Assembly: GCA_026018925.1 (NCBI GenBank)
Contig: JAKSZU010000004.1
Location: forward strand, 37,219,233-37,283,232
DNA: 64,000 nt
From: Tupaia tana
Taxonomy: Eukaryota; Chordata; Mammalia; Scandentia; Tupaiidae
Direction: 5' to 3'
Under the pieces are notes generated by a model, which saw only the letters and a list, made by a program, of their open reading frames with translations, made no database searches and was not told the origin of the DNA. A program made the translations under genes and the position numbers. This document shows positions 43,685 through 54,242 of the stretch, piece by piece (position 1 is the stretch's first letter; every line of letters starts with the position of its first letter).

Positions 43685-44688
43685 AGGAGACACAGCTATT
43701 ATTTTTGCTTTCACTACCAAAAACAAAATAATAATAATGTTTAACACTCTTTAAAGAATGGGGGCAAAAAACTATCACTTAATTCGTGAACCAAAACATG
43801 TCATTTAAACAAAGAAATTTTTGAAGAGCACACTATCTCCCTGACATTCTTCTCTCACACACATTATATTTAGTATGCATTTAAAAAATCTAACTTAGCT
43901 CAGGAGACACTGGGTTGTAGTTAACGGATTGTTTCTGAGGTAACATTCAGGTCTATTTCAGTCTCATGCTGGAGGCTCCGAAGAGATAGCTACTTTACCT
44001 AGGAACACCTGCCTGTCTAAGAATATCTGTCACTACCTCTCTCATTTCTTTCTCGGCTCTGTGCAAGCTTAACTTTCCAAGTTCATTATAACCTGACCTA
44101 AAGTATGTGCAGGGCCATTGGTGTTGATAACAGGGTGCTGTGGATTTCCTTTTTCTCTACAGAAAGGATCTGCCTCATCAACCTAAGTAAACATTTCATT
44201 AAGTTCAGTATTCTGGATTTGAAGATATATTACCTGGGAAAGCTATGATATTCACTTAATAAAACCATTAACAATTTAGGATGCATTATTTTTCTGATGA
44301 ATTAGAGCTTCAGGAGGGCAGAACTCTCTAGAGGAGGAAGGAAAATTCCAGAAGCTGGCTTGCTGCAGAGGCAATAGCTGTGGTCTGCATATATGCGTAA
44401 TGTTCCATGTGCTCCTCTGAAGACGTCCATATGGCTTTGTGTATACATATGTTTGCAGAATGTGTAAATAAATGTAAGTAGAATATAAAACACACACACA
44501 CCAAAAAGAAGGTGGGTGCTGGAGCCACATCACCCGTGCTCACCGTCTAGTCTTCCCGTTTCTCAGTTTTGTGGTTTAGACAAGTAACAGCTCATTGTGT
44601 CAGTTAAATAGGGATAAGAAGAGCCTCTCTGGTTGGTATGAGGATTCAATTAGTTTTTACATGTAAAACATTTAAAATATTGCTTCGA
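43685..44688. other. No gene; MIR 3' half at about 44565-44665
   Basis: GTTAAATAGGGATAAGAAGA, TTGGTATGAGGATTCAATTA and ACATGTAAAACATTTAAA fit a forward MIR 3' half. The remainder, including overlapping frames at 44276-44543, is unassigned. Confidence 0.5.
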
Positions 44689-44898
44689 GGCCAGTGCTGT
44701 GACACAGTGGTAAGGCTCTGCATGTTGGGAGCTGGACTCCATGGGGAAACTGAGGTTTGAGTCTAGGCTGGTGGCTTGATAAACACTGCCAACACACGTG
44801 TTCACGTGCCCCAAATCCTGTGGCATAACCACACTCTGTGAGGGGGTGCTATCTCTCTCCTTGGAGAGTACATGTGCTCCCAGCAGAAAAACGAAAGA
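44689..44898 (+). mobile_element. tRNA-derived SINE, older
   Basis: GAGGCCAGTGCTGTGACACA head, AGGTTTGAGTCTAGGCTGGT B-box region, AACACACGTGTTCACGTGCC body. Shortened CT tract. Confidence 0.78.
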
Positions 44899-45172
44899 CA
44901 CAATAGATTTTTTTTAAAATCTTGGTCAGATATTTACTTTTATTTCATGCCAAAGATGTGGTGATATTGTACCTGTTCTTGTTCTTCAGAATCCCGTAAC
45001 GTTTACTGCTCTTGGACAGTCTGCTACAGTCACTTGAGGGCTCCCTTTTGAACTGATGACCAGGGTCAAGTGAATTCATTTCCAGTTAAATCTACATGAA
45101 TAAGAAAAGCAAAACATTTTTTTAAAGAACAGATTGGCGTTTAATAATGGGAGATATAGCATTTTAACAATA

Positions 45173-45211
<39 letters not shown>

Positions 45212-45959
45212 ATGGCAGTGATTATTATGAAGACTGTTTGAACAGCCTAAAAAACAATGTGTGTTTCTGTGGGTGGGGAGAGCGTGTAGTTTTCAGTAGT
45301 TTCAAAGTAAAAACAAAATTTTTAAAAGGCATATTCTGTCCTGTTGTTTTTAATGGGGAAGGCAAACAGTGTAGATGGGAGCAACTGTAACCTTTGGGGG
45401 AAGTATTTAGCCAATTATCACAATTTTTTAATCAAGATATTCTCTGCTTCGATCTGTGAGCAAATAGAAGTTTCCCACGTGAACGGTGGATAAATAACTT
45501 GGCTAAGCAAGATTGGTTGAGTCTGACCACGAGAAGGAGCATATTCTGACATTTGCTTTCTTCTCATCAACTGGCTAGACATGGCAGGCAATTACAAAAA
45601 GAATGGCAAGACGTTAGGTTTAAGGAGTTAATGGGCTCATAGAGAGATCAGGAGGTGAATGCATGTCTGAGTTCCTGGAATTTGTTTTCAAACTGTGCTA
45701 TTACCAAAATGATCACAACAAATAACCCTAAGTCCCTGTGTTTTCATCTGAGTCCATGTATGCCCTGAGCCCTATTATCAGCCCCTCTCTTCCTCAGGAT
45801 ATGCAGAAACATAAAATATAGCACTCTGTCTCCTAGGGGGCAGGTATTCCATAACACATATTAATGAATATGATGAGCTGACTTATAACACTTAAAAAGA
45901 ACTGTAAAAATCCAATCTGATTCTCCCTCACAAAGGTAGAATGGCCAAGTGGGCAGTAA
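44899..45959. other. No gene; (AAAT)n microsatellite at 45172-45214
   Basis: About ten AAAT units, otherwise unassigned DNA without a supported exon. Confidence 0.5.
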
Positions 45960-46188
45960 CAATCGGTAGCACTCCTAACAAGCTGCAGATGTGCCAGACG
46001 GCACACTGAGCACTTTACATGTGTTAACTCACTTAATCTCAGTACAACCCTATGATACAGTATTAGTGGCAATTGAAAGACTGCAAAATTGAGGCATGGA
46101 GACATTAAATAACTTGCCCAGGTTCACACAGCTGGTAAGTAGCAGAGCTGGGATTCAAACCTAGGCAGACTATTGCAGAATCTACATT
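45960..46188 (-). repeat. MIR, well preserved
   Basis: TGCCAGACGGCACACTGAGC, ACATGTGTTAACTCACTTAA, AACTTGCCCAGGTTCACACA and GGGATTCAAACCTAGGCAGA match the reverse MIR nearly end to end. Confidence 0.92.
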
Positions 46189-46189
46189 C

Positions 46190-46650
46190 CTTTTTTCCTC
46201 TCTTTCTTTATATTATATTTTATCACATTGACAGCACACAAAATGAATTTTCTTATATTAGCCCAGTCAAAGATATTACTAAACACATTATCAACAACAG
46301 ACAATTTTCCATTTTTGTGTCCATCAAATGCTTTGCTTTTTTTCCCTTGATTCCCTCTCTCCTTCCTCTCATTGTCCACCCTCCCTCACACCATTTTTGT
46401 ATCCACACCTGCTCTTATACCTTCCAATCTTTCAGTTTCTGCCATAGAGTGCAGGCATTCAGTACATTCAGTACATAGTAAGAGGGGATATACAATGCAT
46501 CTCTTTCATAGTCTGATTTATTTTGCTCAGCATTAAATCTTCTATATGTGCTCATTTTCTATTAAGTGCCAGGGTCTCATCGTTTTTTTCTATGGCTGAG
46601 TAATGTTCCATAGTGAATATGTGTCACATGTTTTCAATCCACTGAGTGAC
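46190..46650 (-). mobile_element. LINE-1 3' end, 5'-truncated
   Basis: T-rich left end, then GACAGCACACAAAATGAATT, pyrimidine-rich CCCTCTCTCCTTCCTCTCAT and finally GGCTGAGTAATGTTCCATAG, which is the end of L1 ORF2 in reverse. The 3'UTR is homologous to the copies inside the 51.1-53.3 kb element. Confidence 0.75.
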
Positions 46651-46939
46651 TCTGACAAGAAATAGATTAAATAATGTATTTTATTTATATTTTCCTTTTG
46701 AAGACTAAACAAAATGATCTCCGATTTTAAAAATTACATGTAAATAGGATCATCTTTCAATACTAACAAAATCAAATTCAAAGTGACAAGAAAGTATTGT
46801 TCATATTTAATTGACAACATATTTTTTTTTCCTTTCTGCATGGCTCCTAAAATAATAATGCATCTTACAAAGCTTATATCTAGAAGTCAATAAAATGTTA
46901 GTGACTCTTTCAGGATGGTGCCTGGCAACAGTATGCTTT

Positions 46940-47107
46940 CAACCTCCCATACTTCCCAGTTCTTTGGGGGACAATGGTGTTCACCTCCTTGTCTCACGAC
47001 TCAGTCTTTATCCCTCACTTTACATGTCGATCCTCTTTCATTTGGACTGTACTATAATTCACTGACAAGGGCCACAAGACCCAGCACAGAGTTGGTACTC
47101 GATAATT
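46940..47107 (+). repeat. L2-like 3' end (tentative)
   Basis: ACTATAATTCACTGACAAGG followed by CCCAGCACAGAGTTGGTACT and CGATAA resembles the L2 terminus. Confidence 0.5.
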
Positions 47108-47132
47108 TTTTCTTTTTTTGGACAGTTTTCTT

Positions 47133-47388
47133 CTTTTTTTTTTTTTTTTTCTTTCTTTCTTTTTCCTGGCTATAGGGCACACACACTAGCCAGAGAGACA
47201 GAAAGCAAGAAATCACCCCCTCCCGGGGGGGTGGGGGATGGCCACACCGCACTCCCTTCTCCTCTTGGAATCTTGGGCACACACGCACACTCACCTGGCG
47301 TAAGTTTAAGCCACCAGGTCAGGGACTCTAACCGCAGTCAACTACATGGGAGTCCAGTGACATAGCCATTACACTAACTGCTGGTCCC
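47133..47388 (-). mobile_element. tRNA-derived SINE, young or intermediate
   Basis: T-run and CTTT repeats as tail, CTGGCTATAGGGCACACACA, AGGTCAGGGACTCTAACCGC and CATTACACTAACTGCTGGTC head. The palindrome segment has grown to CCCCCTCCCGGGGGGGTGGG. Confidence 0.9.
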
Positions 47389-47583
47389 AAGATTTTTTTT
47401 TTTCATGGCAGAGAAAGAGAAGCACCCTCAACAGGATTTCACACTGTGATCTTCCCAACGCCTTCCCAGCCAGGATGTACACAGGGTCTGTAGACTGACC
47501 TGGGTACCAAACCCGCGATCTTCCTATGGATCCAACATTATTTGAACAACACATTACCACTGCCACCAAACTGACCCTGTGCA
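47389..47583 (-). mobile_element. Older tRNA-derived SINE, directly behind the previous one
   Basis: Tail TTTTTTTTTTTCATGGCAGA, body AGCACCCTCAACAGGATTTC, B-box region GGGTACCAAACCCGCGATCT and head end ACCACTGCCACCAAACTGAC. The younger SINE probably landed in or next to this tail. Confidence 0.65.
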
Positions 47584-48901
47584 ATTATTTACTGACTATA
47601 TAAATAAATGGCTGGGTTTCTGCTAGGTTCCTTCCTGTTTCAGAGAAAAGGGACAAAAAGGTGCTACTGTCCCTGTAATGTCTGTCCTTATCAGAAGCTA
47701 TCCTGGGAATAAAGGCATTTCTTCCCACCACCCAGTCCTCCCTTTCATAGTTTGTGCCCGTCTCCCCTGGAACCTGGGATGGGAGGGACAGGAAAAACCC
47801 TTTACTCAGGCTTCTGTGCCTTTCATGCTCAGCAAGACGGGCACATCAAACTACCCAGATCCTTAAAGATTTATATACTAAAACGTTTAAGAGAATCCTA
47901 GAAAAGAATTTTAGCTCCAATTATAACCCTCCTTTTACCTGCCTTTGGGCCAGAGCTAAGTTTTAGAGAAAAGAAATGAACTTTTACTGCATGAAATATT
48001 GAAAGCTGATTTCCCAGTATAAATGATATATTCAGAAGAATTTGTTTTAGTCGTTTTCCTCCAACCCTTTTCTCATCCTTCCCTCATATCATCCCCTATA
48101 ATGAAATAAGCACTGACACTGAGGAAATAGGAAAATCTCTGAATTGAGAAGAGAGCAGTCTAGGGAATTCAAGAGAGAAACTGGCAAGGGCCTTTGAGAG
48201 GTGGGAAGTGGGGGTTGTTGGGAATGATAATGCACTAAGATAATGCACTAGAGCAGTTTTAGGTGAGCGGCAGTCTCTGCACTGCTTCCCATCTGGAACA
48301 GAGGCAGAAACACCCCGAAGTCCTCACACTTTGAGAGCAGACAGAGGTGCCATTGAGACTCGAGGCTGACGGGCCAGCAGCAGACACTAAGCTTGTTCAC
48401 CCACTGCTGGAGCACTGACTCAAACACAACGCTCCTGTTGTCGTCACGGGGAGCATGGTTGTGGTCCCTGGAAGACTGCAAGCTGAGGTGCTTGGAGGCC
48501 TAGAAAATTCCTCCATCATACTATTGTCATGAGGCTCGAAAGGCCCCCAGAAACCTAGGTGCCATTTCGAAAAAAGAAAAAGAAAGCAAGAAGGATTAGG
48601 GGAAATGTGTGTAAAGTGACAACATTTTTCCTAGATCAACTAAGAAAACCTAAGATGGCAAAGTTGACTTGGAATTGGCAACAGTGTGTCCCAAGGATAG
48701 ACGAAAGAAAGCATGTTTAGTTCCGCAGTGAGAAGGAAGGTTATATTTTCTATATGCCTAAGCGTATGGCTTGGAAATTTGATCCGCTATATGTGTGTTC
48801 TAAGTCACTAAGTTAGAGGAATTATGGGTGGCAGCAGTAGTCTAAACCTATATAAAGAAAGTGTCTTTTGATAGAAAGGAATTCCCTGACCTTGTTATCT
48901 T
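47584..48901. other. No gene; 13-bp tandem duplication at 48226-48250
   Basis: GATAATGCACTAA is followed directly by GATAATGCACTA. The rest is unique-looking, with the minus-strand frame at 48248-48481 lacking any domain. Confidence 0.4.
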
Positions 48902-49138
48902 TTTTTTTTTTTTTTAGTTTATTTATTTATTTATTTCACAAGTTATAAAGACAGAGACAGAAAAACAGTGCCCCCACAGGGTCTTGGCATAGCAATCCGG
49001 CCCTAGCCTCAGCTGGCTATGATCATGTCCGTCAACATTTGTGCCTGGAGGATTCGGGAGGTCTTCTAAGCTAGAACTATCTCGAGTGGTCGGCCTCAGA
49101 GACCTTCACATGTTACCTTTGAGCCACCATCCAGCCCC
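48902..49138 (-). mobile_element. SINE-B copy
   Basis: T-run and (ATTT)n tail, GACAGAGACAGAAAAACAGT, GCCCTAGCCTCAGCTGGCTA, GAGGATTCGGGAGGTCTTCT and head TTGAGCCACCATCCAGCCCC. Confidence 0.78.
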
Positions 49139-49460
49139 CTTGAAGTCAATTTCAAAGAGGAATATAGACCAAGGGGTTAAAAAGAATAGTTTTAAAATTT
49201 AGCTGCTTCTGGATGTTTCTTTGTTTCCAAAGGAAAGACTATAGATTATACTTGATGCATGTATAGATATGTTAACATGCTCAAGGAATACCCAGGAAGC
49301 TCGTTTCCCTGAAAAAAAAAAACAAAAAACAAAACAAAACAAAAAGCCAAGAAAAGTATGAATTCCTTCCAAATGCATAGAAACTTCAATAGAAGACTGA
49401 AAGGTGTTAAGCACACATAGAGGACTCAAATATAAATTCAGAGACAGTACCTGGGATAAT

Positions 49461-49690
49461 TCCCCCAAAGAAAAGGCTCACATTTGGTTGCAGAACACAA
49501 TAGGCATCGAAAGCTGCACAGCACTGGAGCCATATGGGAAACCCAGGGTTCGGAACCCGGGTGCACCTGTGACCTTGGGTGGCTGACATGCTGGAGGTTG
49601 GTGGGGTGGTCGGGTCATTATGGTGTGGGAAGATTGTCCCTGACCCTGTCTCTCTCTTTCATGCAACAATTAATTAATTTTAAAAAATAT
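49461..49690 (+). mobile_element. SINE-B copy with 9-bp target duplication
   Basis: CTGGGATAA occurs at 49451-49459 and 49691-49699. GGGTTCGGAACCC is B-box-like. GACCCTGTCTCTCTCTTTCA leads to an ATTAATTAATTTTAAAAAAT tail. Confidence 0.7.
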
Positions 49691-50017
49691 CTGGGATAAG
49701 AATTAGGTGAGTATTGAGCCTCTTACCTTCAATCGTTGCCTGGGGCGGGTGGGTGGGGGGGATTCTGAGCCTTCCTGTGACTGAATGGTGGGTAACATGC
49801 ATCCCAGAATGAAGAGACAAGCTGCACACACTCATGAGCACTTCTTTCCCGTGTCATATCCTTTGCTTCAGCGCACAAGGCAAGTTGAGAGACAGACAGT
49901 AGTGGGTGCTACAGGAACTTCTTTCAGCTGCACTAGCACAAAGAAGTGTTTTTGAGTTCATATTTTTATAATATTGTTTTTTATATTGTTATCATGTGAC
50001 TTTCTTATGTATTAGGT

Positions 50018-50252
50018 CTTATTCTTTTTAAGTTTATTTATTTATCTCATGTGTGAGAGACAGAAAAAAAGGGAGAAATATACAGTGTGCCAGACAGAGT
50101 CTTAATGCCCTGATCCACTCCCAGTTTCATCCAGCCCAGATCATGGGCATATGTATGCACAGCATACCTGTAGTAGTCTCTGCATGCAAACCAGCATGTG
50201 AATCTGCCTCAGTTCGCTGCATTTTACCACTGCATCATATTCTGTCCCTTGT
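50018..50252 (-). mobile_element. SINE-B copy, diverged
   Basis: AGTTTATTTATTTATCTCAT tail, GAGAGACAGAAAAAAAGGGA, CAGCCCAGATCATGGGCATA, CACTGCATCATATTCTGTCC head end. Confidence 0.65.
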
Positions 50253-50282
50253 ATTTGTTGTTCTTAAAATATATTTAAATTT

Positions 50283-50530
50283 GGGGCCAGCAGGTGGTGT
50301 AGCAGTTACGGCACTGGACTCCCACGTAGCCAACCACAGTTTGAGTCCTGGGCCCTGTGGCTTGAAAGTCACGCCAGGTATGTGTGCCTGCATCCCCAAA
50401 TCCCAGGAGGAAAATGGAGAAGGGATTGTGATGTGGTCATTCCCCTGGGGGTGATTTCTCACTTTCCCTCACTATATCTCTCTGTTTCTCCAGAGCAAGC
50501 ACACATCCCCTATGACACACACACACACAA
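50283..50530 (+). mobile_element. tRNA-derived SINE, intermediate age
   Basis: GGGGCCAGCAGGTGGTGTAG head (an A-box-like GGTGGTGTAGCAG), AGTTTGAGTCCTGGG B-box region, CCCCTGGGGGTGATTTCTCA, and CCCCTATGACACACACACA end. A good consensus-like member of the older long subfamily. Confidence 0.9.
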
Positions 50531-50548
50531 AAAACACTTTAAAATATG

Positions 50549-50582
50549 TGTGTATGTGTGTGTGTGTGTGCGTGCGTGTGTA
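50549..50582 (+). repeat. (GT)n tract
   Basis: Alternating GT with GC interruptions downstream of a SINE tail. Confidence 0.9.
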
Positions 50583-50621
50583 TATATATTAAACAAATGG
50601 TAACATATATTAATTATTATA

Positions 50622-50815
50622 TTGTGGCTGTGGTTTGAGTCCCTGACCCAGTCAGCCTGAAACACACTGGGCATGCGCTGACTGCCCACGATCTCCAGTG
50701 CAGAACTGAAGGAAGGGGTCACGGCATGGCCAGGTCCTGTGGAGAGTGCTCACTTCTCTCTCACTGTCACATATGCACATACACTTTCTGTCATGAACAA
50801 AGAAACAAATTCTAA
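50622..50815 (+). mobile_element. SINE, 5'-truncated
   Basis: Begins within the head at TGTGGCTGTGGTTTGAGTCC, followed by CACACTGGGCATGCGCTGAC, CACGGCATGGCCAGGTCCTG, a CT tract and an ACAAAGAAACAAA tail. Confidence 0.7.
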
Positions 50816-50880
50816 AGAATTTTCAGTAACTAAATGTTTTAGTATCTAGCAAAATTTTAAGTCTTCATAAATTAAACACT

Positions 50881-50948
50881 GGGCTGTCAAAAAAGTCGGG
50901 AGGTATTATTTGCTATGCAAAAATGTTTTAGGACTTTTCCAACAACCC
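50881..50948. mobile_element. Mini-mariner-like palindromic element (68 bp)
   Basis: GGGCTGTCAAAAAAGTC at the left and its imperfect inverse at the right (GGGTTGTTGGAAAAGTC on the other strand) form 17-bp terminal repeats with 13 matches. The four differences are all transitions, as from an ancestral TCGG. The centre TTTGCTATGCAAA is itself nearly palindromic. Size and layout suit a Tc1/mariner-derived MITE, but a clean TA duplication is visible only on the right (AATA). Confidence 0.55.
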
Positions 50949-51119
50949 AATATAAAAACACAAAAGCCCAATGATTGTATAAGACTGTTAGATATGTCAA
51001 CATTGGTTGAGAAATATTATATCACCTTAAACTGATGAAACTAATGAATTAATCAAATAAAGTTCAACTTCTTTTTTTTATAATTATTATTTTATTTTAT
51101 TTTATTTTATTTTATTTAT

Positions 51120-51495
51120 TTATTTGCATTCATTCTCTGAACATCATTACAGCATACAAAATGAGATTTTCCATCCAAATTACACTATATATTGTCTCAA
51201 TCAAGCACATCAACAAGCATGTTATTGTCAGCAAATGATCTTCCATTTCTTGTCTTCTGTATGTTTTGCTTTTTTCCCCCCATCCTAGATTCTCTATCTC
51301 TTACCCTCTGCCATCTCCCACTCTCCTCCCACAGTCTCTGGTATCTATGTTTGCTTTCTATACTGTTTTCTCCTCACATTTTATTGTAACGCCAAAGACC
51401 CTAATCAATCCAAATACCCTCATAGCAAACACAGGTGATACCCACATTTCCATGAATACAAGTCTTACTTTACGCATCCTATAAAGTAGCACCTA
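51120..51495 (-). repeat. LINE-1 3'UTR segment, distal copy
   Basis: ATTACAGCATACAAAATGAG with CCCACTCTCCTCCCACAGTC is homologous to the proximal copy (51555-51850), with matching order of the 'acagcatacaaaatg' and pyrimidine-rich parts. The (TTTTA)n run at 51083-51125 is the tail. Confidence 0.7.
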
Positions 51496-51554
51496 GCTGT
51501 GGCTACATATCCTACTGCAGTCATTGAATATATATATATTTTTTTTTTCTGAAA

Positions 51555-51850
51555 CTTTTTTTTTGTAACTCAATTTACATTCCTTCCGTAAGCTTCATCA
51601 CAGCATACAAAATGCAATCTCCCATCCAGTACACACTGCATAGTGATACAATCATGCACATTACAAAAAATTTTCCATTACTAGTTCCTAGAATTACTTC
51701 CACCCCTCTTTCTGACCCTCTGTCCCTTCCCACCCTCCTCTCACACCACCTCCGGTGTCTACAATTGTCCTTCATTCCCTTCCCACCCACGTTGCATTGA
51801 TCACACAATTTCCTACATAATCTAACTACTTTCAATGGTGAGTTCACTCA
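51555..51850 (-). repeat. LINE-1 3'UTR segment, proximal copy
   Basis: ATCACAGCATACAAAATGCA, GTCCCTTCCCACCCTCCTCT. A T-rich stretch at 51541-51562 looks like an internal A-tail of the minus-strand element, suggesting that a first element ended here and a second 3'UTR was added. Confidence 0.7.
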
Positions 51851-52103
51851 TTACTACTAAGAAAACCAGTTTTAACTTAACTCAAAGAAATGCCAAGGAA
51901 CTTTGCTTAAAGCCAGGAAACAAGTTAGGATTCTGTTCAAATGGAAGGTGCATGAACCTATCAGTCTCATGTACTTTTATCTTCTGTTCTGGTTCAATTT
52001 TCCTGATTAAATTCTGGGATATAATATTCAACTCCAGACTTGTCCCTCTGATTAAGTTGGCCACTTTCATAGTTTTTGGACTCTTATTTCCGTGTGTCTG
52101 TGT

Positions 52104-53105
52104 TTAATTTTCTTGATACAGCACACCCTTGAGAACTTCTTGGAGATCTGGCCTGGTGCTGGTAAATTCTTTCAGGTTTTGTTTATCTGAGAATGTTCTT
52201 GTCTTTTCTTCCCACCTGAAAGATAATCTTGCCGGGTACAGTATTCTTGGCTGTAACTGCTTCTCTCGTAACACTTTGAATATATTTTCCCATTCTCTCC
52301 TCGCTCGCATTGTTTCCGATGAGAGATCTGCTGTTAGCCTGATGGGATGTCCTTTGTAGGTAACTTGATGTTTCTCTCTTGCCAATCTTAGTATCTTGTC
52401 TTTGTCTGCGGTTTTGGTCAACCTGGCTATAATGTGTCTTGGAGAAGATCTTCTTGGGTTGATTCTATTTGGGGTCCTTTGTATTTCCTGGGACTGGATC
52501 TTCGAATGCCTCTCTAGGTTTGGAAAGTTTTCTTGCAGGATTTCATGGAATAGATTATCAATGCCCTTATGGGTCTCTTCACCTTCTGGAATGCCAATTA
52601 TCCGGATATTTGGACGTTTGATGGTATCCAGTACTTCTCGCATATCATTCTCAAATTTTTGAGCCATTTTCTCAGTCTTCGTGGTGGACTTTTCTAAGCC
52701 AGCCATTTTCTCTTCTACATCTGAGATTCTATTTTCTGAATGATCTAGTCTGCTTTTAATACTTTCAAGGGAGATTTTGACTTCTTGTATTATAGACTTG
52801 ATCTCTAGCAGTTCCGTTTGAGTCTTTTGTAAAGTGTGTAATTCCTCTTTTAGATCTAGCAAGAATTTCCTCATCTCCTGGAACTCGGCAACTTCTTTCT
52901 CCTTTCTCTTTAGCAGTTCATTATCTCTCTTTTCTTCCATCTCTGTTAGCTTCGACATTACGAATGCTCTAAATTCCTTATCAGACATTTCCATGACTTT
53001 CACCGAACTGTTTGTGGATGAAGGAGAGTTACTCTTTTCCATTGGAAAAGAGGTATTTTCTTGTTTTCCCATATTTCTCGTGATCCGACAGTGATTTCTT
53101 GTCAT
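52104..53105 (-). CDS. LINE-1 ORF1 protein (ORF1p), intact
   Basis: RNA-binding chaperone of LINE-1 ribonucleoproteins, normally cytoplasmic. The open frame has 333 codons. The second Met (residue 12, codon at 53070-53072, MGKQENTSF) has A at -3 and G at +4, and it matches where L1 ORF1 usually begins. I therefore prefer a 322-residue product. About residues 40-160 form a charged heptad-rich coiled coil (trimerisation). Residues 164-250 are the RRM, with NIRIIGIPEGEE at 166-177 and RHIIARL at 223-229. Residues 250-333 are the C-terminal domain, with HPIRLTADLSSETMRARREW at 253-272 and RILYPARLSF at 287-296. No stop or frameshift is seen. It is slightly shorter at the C-terminus than human ORF1p. 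No ORF2 follows. It is a mobile-element gene and not a host gene. Confidence 0.93.
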   Translation of the reverse strand: MTRNHCRITRNMGKQENTSFPMEKSNSPSSTNSSVKVMEMSDKEFRAFVMSKLTEMEEKRDNELLKRKEKEVAEFQEMRKFLLDLKEELHTLQKTQTELLEIKSIIQEVKISLESIKSRLDHSENRISDVEEKMAGLEKSTTKTEKMAQKFENDMREVLDTIKRPNIRIIGIPEGEETHKGIDNLFHEILQENFPNLERHSKIQSQEIQRTPNRINPRRSSPRHIIARLTKTADKDKILRLAREKHQVTYKGHPIRLTADLSSETMRARREWENIFKVLREKQLQPRILYPARLSFRWEEKTRTFSDKQNLKEFTSTRPDLQEVLKGVLYQEN

Positions 53106-53484
53106 CTGATGGATGGCGTGTTTCTTTCAAATTCTTGAAGTTAAGCCTCAATGTTCAGGAGCAAGCAGACAGAGGTGTTCTAGAATCGGATTGCCGTTCT
53201 GTAGTGATCGCACACTAGCTTTGCTTGCTGGAGGCTGAATTATGAGTAGAAAATCTTCATTCCTCCTGTGCCCTGAAATATCTAGTTCCCAGTATCCATG
53301 TGGAATCTTCTCAGAGAATCAAGTTCAACTTCTATAACGGACAGTCATCTGAATTTTAAGAAACACAGACGTTCACGCAGATGTGCTTCAACAACTTTAT
53401 CCTTCACAACAAATCCTTTATTCTGCCACTACATAGACAATCAGTGCCATAAAACACCCAAGTACTCCCCTCGAACACTCAGCC

Positions 53485-54242
53485 CATGGCAAGCACTGTA
53501 TCCGTGTTAAATTGCTCATAGATTCACTTACCACCATTACTTTCTATAGACTGTGTAGTGATGTCACTCCTCTCTCCCAGTATTGGGCATTTGTGTCTCA
53601 CCTCTCTGATTAGCCTAATAATTCTTCAACTTCATTGATCTAAAAAAACCTGATTCGAGTTTCATTGATTTTCTGTTGTTATTCTGTTTTCTAGCTCATT
53701 GATTTTTGCACCAATCTTTAGTATATTTTTCTTTCTGTTTATTTTAGGTTAGGTGTTCTCTTTCTAGCTCCTAAAGATGGAAGCTTGAATTATTGATTAA
53801 AAATATTTCTTCTTGTCTAATATAAGCATTTGATGCTACGAATTTCCCTTCAGAGACTGTGTTACATAAATATTAATATAATGTGTTTTCATTTTATTCA
53901 GTTTTTTATTTGTTTTTCATTTTCATTTTGTCTTCCTCTTTGAGTCACAGGTCTCTTAGAAATAAACGATTTGGCTTCTAAATTTTTCTGGGACTCTTTA
54001 TGTTCTGTTCATTTCCATATCAATTTCATAAGATCAGAAAACATGCTTAGTATAATTTCAATTCTTTTAAATTCATTGATGTTTGTTTTATGGCTCAGAA
54101 ATATCTATCTTGAAGGACTTCCACTTGCACTTAAAAACAATGTATATTCTATTGTGGGTGGTAGAATATTCTATTATTAATTATGTCAATTTTTTTGATA
54201 GCACTATTCACTTCTCTATCTTTACTAATATTTAAAATCTAT
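53485..54242 (-). mobile_element. Old LINE-1 (L1M) ORF2 fragment
   Basis: Reverse L1 ORF2: TTTTCTAGCTCATTGATTTT, TACGAATTTCCCTTCAGAGA, AGAAAACATGCTTAGTATAA and GGCTCAGAAATATCTATCTT occur in the expected order. Many stops. It continues after a 309-base insertion. Confidence 0.82.

Larger units (their letters stand above)
51073..53320 (-). mobile_element. ORF2-less LINE-1 (half-L1 / HAL1-like) insertion
   Basis: AAGTTCAACTTCT is found exactly at 51060-51072 and 53321-53333, so everything between entered as one unit or contains later nested changes. Read on the minus strand it has a ~215-base leader, an open ORF1 (52104-53105), about 250 bases of AT-rich sequence, and two successive L1-type 3'UTR segments ending in a (TAAAA)n-like tail. 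No ORF2 sequence is present, so endonuclease and reverse transcriptase would have to be supplied in trans by full-length L1. The open frame and perfect duplication indicate a recent insertion. Confidence 0.85.

Noticed and set aside
52129..53094. Plus-strand frames opposite the L1 ORF1
   Set aside because: They are antisense shadows of ORF1 on the minus strand, which has clear coiled-coil, RRM and C-terminal domain motifs.
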